Positions 24,357-31,662 of a stretch of 32,300 nucleotides of DNA are shown one piece after another; the first letter of the stretch is position 1, and each line of letters starts with the position of its first letter. The translations under genes and the position numbers were made by a program. Origin of the DNA: an uncultured Planctomycetaceae bacterium (lineage in GTDB: Bacteria > Planctomycetota > Planctomycetia > Pirellulales > UBA1268); assembly GCA_903917235.1 (NCBI GenBank), contig CAIWZS010000519.1, forward strand, positions 1-32,300. Reading direction: 5' to 3'. A model generated the notes under the pieces. The model had not been told where the DNA came from. It ran no database searches and saw nothing but the letters and a program-made list of their open reading frames with translations.

Positions 24357-25696
24357 GTGTCTCCCTTCGTGACGGTTTGGATGGATCCCGGCATGTTGTC
24401 GGATTCCGCCCCGGCCTCCCGCTCGAGTGTATCGAGGCCATGCCGGGCGCGTGCGTGATCTGGATCGATCTCGAGCGCCGCCTCCAGCCAGCGGGCCCCC
24501 TCCTCGCGCAGGCCGAGGTCGGCGAGGATGCCGGCGATTTCGACGCGGAGGTCTGCATTGCCAGGCTCGCCGACGGTCTGACGCGTGAGGTCCGTCAGCC
24601 GACGGTGGGCATCGGAGAGCTTCTGTGCCTCCACGAGGTGGCGTGACGCCTCGTCGCTCCTCCCGAGTGCATTGAGGACCGCCGCATACCCGAACCGCGC
24701 GGTGATGCTCCGCGGGTCCAGCCGAACCGCATCACGGTAGAGCGCGACGGCCGCGTCCATCTGCCGTTCCTCGGAAGCGAGGCCCGCGAGTGCCGTGAGC
24801 GCCACCGCCTCGTTCTCCGGGGTCAGCTCGAGCGTGAGTGCCTCGTGGAAAAGCCGCGACGCTCTTTCGTGCGCCCCGCGTCGCACGTGGCAGTCTGCGA
24901 GGCCGATGACCATTCGGGGATCGTCCGGCTGCCTTGCGAGACAGAGGGTGTATTCCTCGGCCGCCGCATCGAGCCGCCCGGCATGAACCTCGAGGGCCGC
25001 GACCCTCCCGCGGAGGGCGACATCATCCGGATCGAGTGACAGCGAGGTGCGATACGCCGAGAGCGCCTCGCCGTGCCGCTCGAGTTTTTCCGCGACGAGG
25101 CCCGCGGCGGCGTGAGCCAGCGGGTTTTCCGGCTGCCAGTCGGTCCAGAACGCGACACACTGCCGCGCATCGTCGATGCGATGACCGGCCAGATGACCCT
25201 TGACCAGGGCCTCATAACACTCCTCGGCGAAGAGGTCGTCGACCGCGGCACCGAGGAGCATGCGGATCTCGGGCTCGACGGCGGTCATTCGACCGGTCTG
25301 AGCCTTCATGAGCACCAACTGCCGATGAAGCTCCTCGGTATCATGTCCGAGACGTGCGGCGGCGTCGAACGCCCGGGCCGCTTCACCGAGCCGATCCTGA
25401 CGTCTCAGAATCCGTGCCCGCCGGAAGGCGATGTCGGGCTGATCCGGCTCCAGTCGCTCGAGCACGTCGAGGGCCGCCAACGCGGCTGGCCAGTCGTGAC
25501 GTCGGATGGCCGCATCGATCTGCGAGGTGAGCGCGACAGGACGGACAAACCACGCGGCTCCAGTCACGAGGAGCAGCGTGATCCCGAGCGTGACGGTTCG
25601 CCACCGGCTGAACGCTCTGACCGCGGACCCGGGCGATCGCGGTCGCTCGACTCCGGATGACGCCGACGATGTGGCGGAGGCGATTCCCGCAGACAC
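24353..25696 (-). CDS. Membrane-anchored TPR protein
   Basis: This 447-residue protein begins with GTG. A single transmembrane helix (about 33-52, TVTLGITLLLVTGAAWFVRPV) anchors it, and TPR repeats fill about 58-430, such as AALAALDVLERLEPDQPDIAFRRARILRRQDR and AVALYRDAVRLDPRSITARFGYAAVLNALGR. No catalytic motif is present. It shares its order of parts and its C-terminal pattern (GEPGNADLRVEIAGILADLGLREEGARWLEAALEIDPDHARARHGL) with the TPR protein at 28849-30147 (HEPGDADVRFRIGRALTRMGRL...), so these are paralogues. It lies 33 nt after the DUF1559 gene and overlaps the lipoprotein gene, so it likely belongs to the same transcript. Confidence 0.87.
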   Translation of the reverse strand: MSAGIASATSSASSGVERPRSPGSAVRAFSRWRTVTLGITLLLVTGAAWFVRPVALTSQIDAAIRRHDWPAALAALDVLERLEPDQPDIAFRRARILRRQDRLGEAARAFDAAARLGHDTEELHRQLVLMKAQTGRMTAVEPEIRMLLGAAVDDLFAEECYEALVKGHLAGHRIDDARQCVAFWTDWQPENPLAHAAAGLVAEKLERHGEALSAYRTSLSLDPDDVALRGRVAALEVHAGRLDAAAEEYTLCLARQPDDPRMVIGLADCHVRRGAHERASRLFHEALTLELTPENEAVALTALAGLASEERQMDAAVALYRDAVRLDPRSITARFGYAAVLNALGRSDEASRHLVEAQKLSDAHRRLTDLTRQTVGEPGNADLRVEIAGILADLGLREEGARWLEAALEIDPDHARARHGLDTLEREAGAESDNMPGSIQTVTKGDT

Positions 25697-25729
25697 AGCC
25701 CAGTTCCCGACGCCTACGGATCCGCTCGC

Positions 25730-26779
25730 TCAGAACGCCCCATCGACGACCCCGCCGTCCGCCTTGCCCCCGAGCCGCTGGTACATCGTGTGGTCGATCG
25801 AGGCCGCCAGGGCCTTGGTCGATCCATCGCCGAAGAGGAACTGGGCCGCCCCGGGGTGACGCGAGCGGAATCCCCACGAGTAATTCCAGTTGTTCTTCGC
25901 GAAGCACTGCGGATTCGGCGCCCCTGCTGCCGTCGCGGCGGCTTGGGAAGTAAAGCACGTGGTCATCGTGTTGATTGGCACGACGGTGGACGCATGGGCA
26001 TTGTTGCCACCGTTGTAGCTCCAGTATCCCTCGACGTGATCGGTGCAATCCATGATCACCTCGCCCACGAAAATTGTCTTGCTCAAGCCGTCGGACACGT
26101 TCTCGAGGGTGCACGGTCCTCCATAACGAGAAAACACGCCCGACGTACTGTTGGGAAGGGGACCGCCGTGGCCCCAATCGCCGGCTGGTGACTGCCGAAA
26201 GCCCTGGAACGGCTGGCAGTTCGTATCGTTCGAGGGCGAGGCCTGCGAGCCGAGGCTCCCGCTGTAACTCCCGAGTGCCCAACCGTTCATCGGGTTACTG
26301 TTGTTGTGACGCAGTGAAGTATCCGACCCGCAGCGTGCGAACGGGAGCTCGAAGCTGCGCAGCAGTTTTCCGCCTCCCATGTCCTGCGTGCGTCGGTCGC
26401 CGTTCGTCTGACCTGCGGGCGGCATGTCGATCTGGTCGAACAAGGTCGCCTGTTCCGCATACGGCAGGATGAACGCATGCCAGCCAAGATTGTGACCGAC
26501 GGCATTGCCCGTGACCGTCGTGCTCGGAGTCCAAAGGACCGTCGGGGCGGCCGGAGGCAGCAGTTTTTTCGCGCTCACGTACCCCTGGATCGCGAGGCCG
26601 TACTGCTTCAGGTTGTTGCTGCAATTGCTCCGTCGCGCGGCCTCTCTCGCCGACTGCACCGCCGGCAGGAGCAGGCCGATCAGAACCGCGATGATCGCGA
26701 TCACGACGAGAAGTTCGACCAACGTGAACGCCGGTCGCGCACTCCGGAATAGGGACATCTCAGACCGGTAGGAAAGCAT
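25730..26779 (-). CDS. DUF1559 pseudopilin-like protein, copy 1
   Basis: This 349-residue protein carries a class III prepilin-type signal, [45 protein letters not shown]. That is a hydrophobic helix with the conserved Glu at +5 and the DUF1559 continuation. The residue before the cleavage site is Ala rather than the usual Gly. The C-terminal DUF1559 end, SRHPGAAQFLFGDGSTKALAASID, has the H-x9-DG signature. Family members are abundant in planctomycetes and are thought to form pilin-like or surface structures, without firm evidence. A GAGGG 7 nt upstream supports the ATG at 26779; the next Met is codon 8. It is the first gene of the minus-strand operon with TPR, lipoprotein, CRTAC1 and TPR genes. 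Confidence 0.93.
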   Translation of the reverse strand: MLSYRSEMSLFRSARPAFTLVELLVVIAIIAVLIGLLLPAVQSAREAARRSNCSNNLKQYGLAIQGYVSAKKLLPPAAPTVLWTPSTTVTGNAVGHNLGWHAFILPYAEQATLFDQIDMPPAGQTNGDRRTQDMGGGKLLRSFELPFARCGSDTSLRHNNSNPMNGWALGSYSGSLGSQASPSNDTNCQPFQGFRQSPAGDWGHGGPLPNSTSGVFSRYGGPCTLENVSDGLSKTIFVGEVIMDCTDHVEGYWSYNGGNNAHASTVVPINTMTTCFTSQAAATAAGAPNPQCFAKNNWNYSWGFRSRHPGAAQFLFGDGSTKALAASIDHTMYQRLGGKADGGVVDGAF

Positions 26780-27140
26780 CGGAACACCCTCTATTCGGCA
26801 AGCTGCAGCGCGAGAACGCCACCATTGCCGCTGAATGACCGTGAAGAACCCCGCCCTATGGAGGAAACCTACTCAACGGCTGGCGGCTGTGCAACCACGG
26901 CGTCCGTCAGGGGGCTCGCGCCCGCTCGCCAGACCGATTTCGAGGCTGCTCGGTATTGCTTGCTTCAGTCAGCCTGGGCGGGCGGCGACGAGACCGCCCG
27001 GGCTCGCTCCCGGCTCGTGCCCGAGCGGGCTTGAGAGCCTACCGTGCGGGGGGCTACCATCAAGGTCGTGCGGACGGGGGCGGATTCGACCGTTCAAGAC
27101 TCGGGCGATGCGTGTGGCCGGCGCCAAGCGGGAGGCAGCG
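26780..27140. promoter_or_regulatory. 361-bp divergent intergenic region between DUF1559 copies 1 and 2
   Basis: I see no gene here. The track ORF that extends copy 2 upstream is low-complexity. The region should hold promoters for both DUF1559 genes. Its clearest structure is an 11-bp stem with one G:T pair (26971-26981 with 26994-27004, 12-nt loop), followed by a smaller GCTCG-TGCC-CGAGC hairpin. Both lie in the likely 5' leader of copy 2. No T run follows, so it is not an obvious terminator. Confidence 0.45.
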
Positions 27141-28262
27141 ATGTTCGCGTCCTTGGTGAGTGTGCGCCGCTTTGAACACAGGCTTCATGCCCTGCGGCGC
27201 GGGCGCGTGGCAGGGAACGGTTCGTGCATCCCCCTTCGGCGATCTCCGGGCTTCACGCTTGTCGAGCTGCTCGTCGTGATCGCGATCATCGCGGTGCTGA
27301 TCGGCCTGCTCCTTCCGGCCGTCCAGAGCGCGCGGGAGGCGGCCCGACGCAGTTCCTGCAGCACCAATCTCAAGCAGGTCGGCCTTGGCCTCCAGTCGTA
27401 TCACTCGGCCCGCGGCCGGCTGCCGCCCGGGGGCTTCACCGATGCGCCCGCGATTGGCGGCAGCGGCGGCGGCTGGGGAAGCGCGTGGACCGTCTTCCTG
27501 ATTCCCTACATCGAGATGCAGGACCTCTTCGATCGCTTCATCTTCACGGGTGGTTCGGGATGGGGGGGCGGTGCATCCAACAACTGCCGCGAAGCGTCGA
27601 ACGTGCCGATGAAACTCTACCTCTGCCCGTCGACCTCAGCCGGGACGATCGCCCCGTCCCCGCACAGCGGCTCGAACATCTCCCGCAACCACTACGTGGG
27701 GATCGCAGGGGCGGTCGCAGGACTGATCCCCGGGCACACGGAAACCCGCTTCTTCACGAATAGCGGTGCGGCGGGATGCTGCAGCGGCGGGATCGCCGGA
27801 GGGAACGGCGTCTTGTATCCGGGGGGATTCGTGAATTTCCGCGAGATCTCCGATGGCCTTTCCAGCACGATGGCCGTCGGTGAGCAGAACGACTGGCTGT
27901 TCACGCAGAACGGTTCCCGCGTGAGCTGGGGCACCGGGCTTCTGCACGGCTGGATGATCGGCTGGCACTCGCAGGGTGCGCCCAACGGCGGCAACGCCGG
28001 CGATGCCCGGCACTTCCAGATGACGACGATCCGCTATCGCATCAATCAGAAGATGGGCTGGCCTGACGCGCCCGGTAACTGCGGGGCGACCGGCGTGTGC
28101 GAGAACGTCGGCAGCAACGTGCCGCTCAACTCGGCCCATCCGGGCGGCGTGCACACGCTCATGTGCGATGGCTCGGTGCGGTTCGTCAACGACGCCGTCG
28201 CCCTGGACGTCATCGCCCGGCTCGCAACCCGTGACGACGGTCAGCCGACCGGCGCCCAATGA
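27141..28262 (+). CDS. DUF1559 pseudopilin-like protein, copy 2
   Basis: This 373-residue protein has a longer basic N-terminal leader than the other copies (about 37 residues), then [46 protein letters not shown] with the canonical Gly before the cleavage site. The C-terminus has AHPGGVHTLMCDGSVRFVNDAVALDVIARLATRDDGQ, the DUF1559 H-x9-DG end. The middle is Gly/Ser-rich with scattered Cys (GAAGCCSGG, NCGATGVCEN). The ATG at 27141 is preferred because GGGAGG lies 5 nt upstream. An ATG at 27108 and the track start at 26835 are less supported. A lipoprotein gene follows 87 nt later on the same strand. Confidence 0.92.
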   Translation: MFASLVSVRRFEHRLHALRRGRVAGNGSCIPLRRSPGFTLVELLVVIAIIAVLIGLLLPAVQSAREAARRSSCSTNLKQVGLGLQSYHSARGRLPPGGFTDAPAIGGSGGGWGSAWTVFLIPYIEMQDLFDRFIFTGGSGWGGGASNNCREASNVPMKLYLCPSTSAGTIAPSPHSGSNISRNHYVGIAGAVAGLIPGHTETRFFTNSGAAGCCSGGIAGGNGVLYPGGFVNFREISDGLSSTMAVGEQNDWLFTQNGSRVSWGTGLLHGWMIGWHSQGAPNGGNAGDARHFQMTTIRYRINQKMGWPDAPGNCGATGVCENVGSNVPLNSAHPGGVHTLMCDGSVRFVNDAVALDVIARLATRDDGQPTGAQ

Positions 28263-28349
28263 CTCGAGCGATGCGGGTCGGCCGGTCGCCCTGCCCGCCG
28301 ATCGCTTGGGGCTCGACACTGTCATGACGGAGGAGGCGCCATCACCGGC

Positions 28350-28808
28350 GTGATCAGCATGACGACCATGACGACCATGACGAACGCGACCACGACCGGC
28401 CGCAGGATCGTTTTCGCCGCCCTCTGCATGGCCGGCGTGTCGGGCTGCGGCGGACCTTCGCCGCCCGTCACGGCGCCGGTGTCTGGAACGGTCTCGTACG
28501 ACGGCAAGCCGATCGCGGACGGCTCGATCACGTTCGCGGCCGTGGACGGTTCGTGCGCGCCGAACGTCCTGCAGATCGCCGCAGGCCGTTACGAAGGTCG
28601 GGTCGTCGTTGGCGAGAAGCGGATCGAGATCCGGGCCATGCGAAAAGCGGAGCGCACCGGGTCGGCCGCCACAGGTCCGGGCGGCGACGAGGGGCCGGTG
28701 CTCGAGAATTTCATCCCGGCCGCCTACAACGACGCGAGCCAACTCACGAGAACGATCGAACCGCCCGGGCCTGTCGTCATCGACCTCGACCTGACTGTCC
28801 AGCGCTGA
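28350..28808 (+). CDS. Small planctomycete-type lipoprotein
   Basis: This 152-residue protein has its lipobox Cys at 33 (MAGVSGC). APVSGTVSYDGKPIADGSITFAAVDGS resembles the regulatory beta-sandwich of the lipoprotein at 23868. It ends with a strand-rich segment, EPPGPVVIDLDLTVQR. The start is unclear: a GTG at 28350 follows GGAGGAGG by 13 nt, while ATGs at 28359, 28368 and 28377 lie in a 9-bp tandem repeat encoding Met-Thr-Thr. All choices leave the signal peptide intact. It probably shares a transcript with DUF1559 copy 2. Its stop faces the TPR gene stop 40 nt away. Confidence 0.82.
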   Translation: MISMTTMTTMTNATTTGRRIVFAALCMAGVSGCGGPSPPVTAPVSGTVSYDGKPIADGSITFAAVDGSCAPNVLQIAAGRYEGRVVVGEKRIEIRAMRKAERTGSAATGPGGDEGPVLENFIPAAYNDASQLTRTIEPPGPVVIDLDLTVQR

Positions 28809-28848
28809 CGAACGGGGGATGGTGCGGGCTTGATCCGTCGGTGAACGG

Positions 28849-30147
28849 TCAACGGTGGTCGTCAGTCACCGGCCCGGTCGTTTTGTCGAGCGACTCGAGC
28901 GCCCTCCGCGCCTCGGCATGCTCGGGGTCGAACGCGAGCGCACTTGCCAGCCATTCCCGGGCGTCGCGCAGTCGTCCCATGCGGGTGAGCGCACGGCCGA
29001 TCCGGAAGCGGACATCGGCATCGCCGGGTTCGTGCAGCACCTGCTTGATCAGCGGATCGAGCAACTCGGCCTCCTGACGCAGGGTCACGGCTCGCGCCGA
29101 TGCCTCACGGGCCGCCTCATCCCTGCCGGCCAGCGCGAGGGCCCGCGCCAGGGCGGCCACCGTTTCGAGATTGCCCGGATCCGCGCGGTCGGCCTGCTCG
29201 AGCAGCACGATGGCGTCTTCGGGAAACCCGTTTTCCAGATCGATCAGGCCGCGCAGCCGCAGGCCGGTCGGGTCGTCGGGCCGGATTACCAGCGCACGGT
29301 CGAGAATCGACTCTGCTTCGCTGATGTGCGACGTGCGCACCAGCGCTTCTGCGAATGCGGTCAGGCATGGCACGTCCTCCGGGGTGGTCCGCAGTGCCTC
29401 CCGGAGGTGCGGTTGTGCAGCCGCGGCGTCTCCCAGTTGCCTGACGAGCATTATGCCAAGTCCGGCGTGCGCGCCCGGCGCATCGTCCCGCAGGGCGATC
29501 GCCGCTTCGTAATCCTGCCGGGCGTCGGCAGCGAGCGAGAATCGTGCGCGGATGTCGCCACGACGCACCCTCGGTAGCCAGTCATCCGGGCTGACCGCGA
29601 TCCACTCGGAGGCAAACGCGTGAGCCCGTTCCATCGCGAACGAACGCACGGCGAGGTCGACGAGCGCCTCGTAGATCACCGCGGCCTCGGGGTGCCCGGT
29701 CCGGGCGGCGACAAGGAGGGCCTTCGCCTCGTCGGCATCGAGCCCGAACCCTTGTCCGGCCCCAGGTCCGGCGGTCCCGAGTCGCAGGAGCGCCTCCTCG
29801 AGATCGACGAGTTCGTTCAAGGCGCCCCCCTGCCGGGCCAACGCCGTCAACCGCGTCGCCTGCTCGCGATCGCCGCAGCGACGCGCGGCACGGGCGAGCA
29901 GAAAGGCAGCCTCCCCATCCGAGGGGCGCTTCGAGATGAGTGGCTCGAGGATCGCGACGGCGCCCGTGTCGTCATGATCCGCGATCGCCCGCCTCGCCAG
30001 GTCCAGTCGACGGGATCGCTCCATCGAGGGGAGCGTCCAGAAGAAGATCACGAGGATCGCCGTGATCGAAGCGATCGCGAGGAGAGCGCGGCGACTCGAT
30101 CCGATCGCGGGTGAATGACGAGATCGCAAGGTGCGCGCGGTCGGCAT
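28849..30147 (-). CDS. Membrane-anchored TPR protein, paralogue of the one at 24353
   Basis: This 432-residue protein starts from the ATG at 30147. The track start at 30246 would nearly abut the divergent DUF1559 start and adds only low-complexity sequence. A transmembrane helix (ALLAIASITAILVIFFWTL, about 20-38) is followed by tetratricopeptide repeats to about residue 425, such as EAESILDRALVIRPDDPTGLRLRGLIDLENG and REWLASALAFDPEHAEARRALESLDK. No enzyme motif is seen. Its arrangement and C-terminal repeat match the TPR gene at 24353-25696, where the orientation is co-directional with DUF1559. Here the gene is inverted between two plus-strand DUF1559 genes, which suggests rearrangement of a duplicated set. 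Confidence 0.87.
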   Translation of the reverse strand: MPTARTLRSRHSPAIGSSRRALLAIASITAILVIFFWTLPSMERSRRLDLARRAIADHDDTGAVAILEPLISKRPSDGEAAFLLARAARRCGDREQATRLTALARQGGALNELVDLEEALLRLGTAGPGAGQGFGLDADEAKALLVAARTGHPEAAVIYEALVDLAVRSFAMERAHAFASEWIAVSPDDWLPRVRRGDIRARFSLAADARQDYEAAIALRDDAPGAHAGLGIMLVRQLGDAAAAQPHLREALRTTPEDVPCLTAFAEALVRTSHISEAESILDRALVIRPDDPTGLRLRGLIDLENGFPEDAIVLLEQADRADPGNLETVAALARALALAGRDEAAREASARAVTLRQEAELLDPLIKQVLHEPGDADVRFRIGRALTRMGRLRDAREWLASALAFDPEHAEARRALESLDKTTGPVTDDHR

Positions 30148-30172
30148 AAAAACCCGTGGTCGCGGAGACGCC

Positions 30173-30193
30173 GAGGCCTTGCGGTACGGCCTC
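30173..30193. promoter_or_regulatory. Inverted repeat in the TPR / DUF1559 divergent gap
   Basis: GAGGCC and GGCCTC flank TTGCGGTAC in the 104-bp gap between the TPR start (-) and DUF1559 copy 3 start (+). It may be an operator for either gene. No convincing -35/-10 pair was found. Confidence 0.3.
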
Positions 30194-30251
30194 TTGGGAT
30201 GGTAACGTGCGAGTGAGGGGTAAGGACGAGGGGCACGGGAGGGCACTCATC

Positions 30252-31241
30252 ATGCTATCTGTTCAACCGCTGGAACGGGCTCGAGTGAATCGCGTGCGCA
30301 CCGCGTTCACGCTTGTCGAATTGCTCGTCGTCATTGCCATCATCGCGGTCCTGATCGGGTTGCTGCTGCCAGCGGTGCAATCGGCACGCGAGGCGGCGCG
30401 GCGGAACCAGTGCACGAACAACCTGAAGCAGTGGGGCCTCGGGCTCCAGACACATCTCGAAGCGAGGCGAGCGTTTCCAGCTGGCACTGCGGGCGCCCCG
30501 GTGGGCGGATGGGGCGGGTCATGGATGCTGCCGCTGCTGCCGTTCGTCGAGCAGGTGGCCAAGTACGAGGAACTCGACATGTCCCGGCCTTTTTGGGACA
30601 GCACGGCGACGGTCAACATCGCCGCGCTCAACGGCTGGACGTTTGACGCGCTGCATTGCCCATCGAGCACGATGCCGCGAACTGGTGCCGGCATTTCGGG
30701 CTCGGGCCAATCCTCGTCGCACGCGAACTATGTCGCCGTGGCGGGTTCAGCCAGTGAGCCAACGGCACAAACATGGGCCAGTGGCAACGGCATCGTCGGC
30801 TCCGGCGGGATTCTGTTTCCGAATTCCAAGGTGACAGCTGCCGACATACCAGATGGTATGTCGAAGACGCTTGCTCTCGGGGAGCACGGCGCAAACCAGA
30901 CTGATGCCAACAACGCGGCGGTGCATATTCGCGGCAGTAATCCGCACGCGTTTTCGATGGGCTTCAACCGCACGAGCCGGCCGTCGGGGGGCGGTGACCC
31001 TGGTGATCTGCGGGCCTTCAACACCACGACCATCCGCTACGCGATCAATGCCAGAGGGATGGCGAATCAGGCCGGCGTTGGCAGCAACTATGGCAACAAC
31101 ATTCCTCTCAACTCAGCCCATCCGGGGGGCTGCAACACGGGTTTTGGCGACGGCTCGGTTCGCTTTCTCAGAGAATCGGTCCCGCTGAACGTGCTGCAGC
31201 TGATGGGCCAGCGGAATGACGGTCAGACGTATACCGAGTGA
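30252..31241 (+). CDS. DUF1559 pseudopilin-like protein, copy 3
   Basis: This 329-residue protein begins [60 protein letters not shown], a prepilin-type signal with Ala rather than Gly before the Phe. The middle has the DUF1559 pattern (WMLPLLPFVEQVAKYEELD, LHCPSSTMP, DIPDGMSKTLALGEHG). It ends with AHPGGCNTGFGDGSVRFLRESVPLNVLQLMGQRNDGQ. The ATG at 30252 follows GGGAGGG by about 10 nt. It heads a plus-strand group with a very small lipoprotein and DUF1559 copy 4. The protein is exported and probably membrane-anchored by its N-terminal helix. Confidence 0.93.
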   Translation: MLSVQPLERARVNRVRTAFTLVELLVVIAIIAVLIGLLLPAVQSAREAARRNQCTNNLKQWGLGLQTHLEARRAFPAGTAGAPVGGWGGSWMLPLLPFVEQVAKYEELDMSRPFWDSTATVNIAALNGWTFDALHCPSSTMPRTGAGISGSGQSSSHANYVAVAGSASEPTAQTWASGNGIVGSGGILFPNSKVTAADIPDGMSKTLALGEHGANQTDANNAAVHIRGSNPHAFSMGFNRTSRPSGGGDPGDLRAFNTTTIRYAINARGMANQAGVGSNYGNNIPLNSAHPGGCNTGFGDGSVRFLRESVPLNVLQLMGQRNDGQTYTE

Positions 31242-31275
31242 CGGCCGGTCTCATCGTCTCAACACCAGTGGAGGA

Positions 31276-31470
31276 ATGTCGGTGACGCGATTCAGGCGAG
31301 CGTGTGTTGCCGCGATGATGTGCGCGGGCGTGTTTGCATCCGGCTGCGGCGGCCCCGCGGGTCCCGATCCCAAGGCCGAGGCCCAGCAAAAGGTCGAAGC
31401 CGACGCCATGATGAAACAGTACGAGACCGGCGGCACACCAGCCGGCGATGCCCAGCCGGGTGCGAAGTAG
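31276..31470 (+). CDS. Very small lipoprotein following DUF1559 copy 3
   Basis: This is a 64-residue protein if read from ATG 31276, or 62 if read from GTG 31282. GAGGA at 31271-31275 abuts the ATG but is 6 nt from the GTG, so the GTG is the better-placed start. RFRRACVAAMMCAGVFASGC is a signal peptide with the lipobox Cys at residue 24. After processing only about 40 residues remain, charged and Ala/Gln/Lys-rich (DPKAEAQQKVEADAMMKQYETGG). Small lipoproteins often follow DUF1559 genes in planctomycetes. The function is unknown. A strong hairpin lies just downstream. Confidence 0.78.
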   Translation: MSVTRFRRACVAAMMCAGVFASGCGGPAGPDPKAEAQQKVEADAMMKQYETGGTPAGDAQPGAK

Positions 31471-31497
31471 GCCGTCCGCCGGTCTTTTGCGCTGCTG

Positions 31498-31521
31498 CCC
31501 CTCGATCGTATGATCGGGGGG
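31498..31521 (+). terminator. 10-bp hairpin after the small lipoprotein gene
   Basis: CCCCTCGATC pairs with GATCGGGGGG (one T:G pair) around a GTAT loop, 27 nt past the stop. It is the strongest short-loop hairpin I found. There is no T tail, so it may terminate by another route or stabilise the 3' end. It separates this unit from DUF1559 copy 4. Confidence 0.5.
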
Positions 31522-31662
31522 CTGACCCGCCCTCTCCATCACGGATCGGAACGCCCTCGAGCGTCGTGGGGCAACCCGGCTCGTCAGACGCTCGGGGTGC
31601 GTCTGGCTCAATGTGTCCCTGGACTCGAGGGACTCGTCCCGCTCACGGGTGCCGACATCGAC

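Noticed and set aside
27020-27070. Possible c-di-GMP riboswitch (GAGAGCC...GCTACCATC)
   Set aside because: Only loose similarity at the 3' side; the conserved 5' segments and tetraloop receptor are not present.
27075-27100. GGCGGATTCGACC, reminiscent of a tmRNA 5' end or tRNA T-arm
   Set aside because: No acceptor partner, tag reading frame or cloverleaf can be built around it.
26835-27140. Upstream extension of DUF1559 copy 2
   Set aside because: It is low-complexity, includes the hairpins, and lies ahead of a good Shine-Dalgarno and start at 27141.
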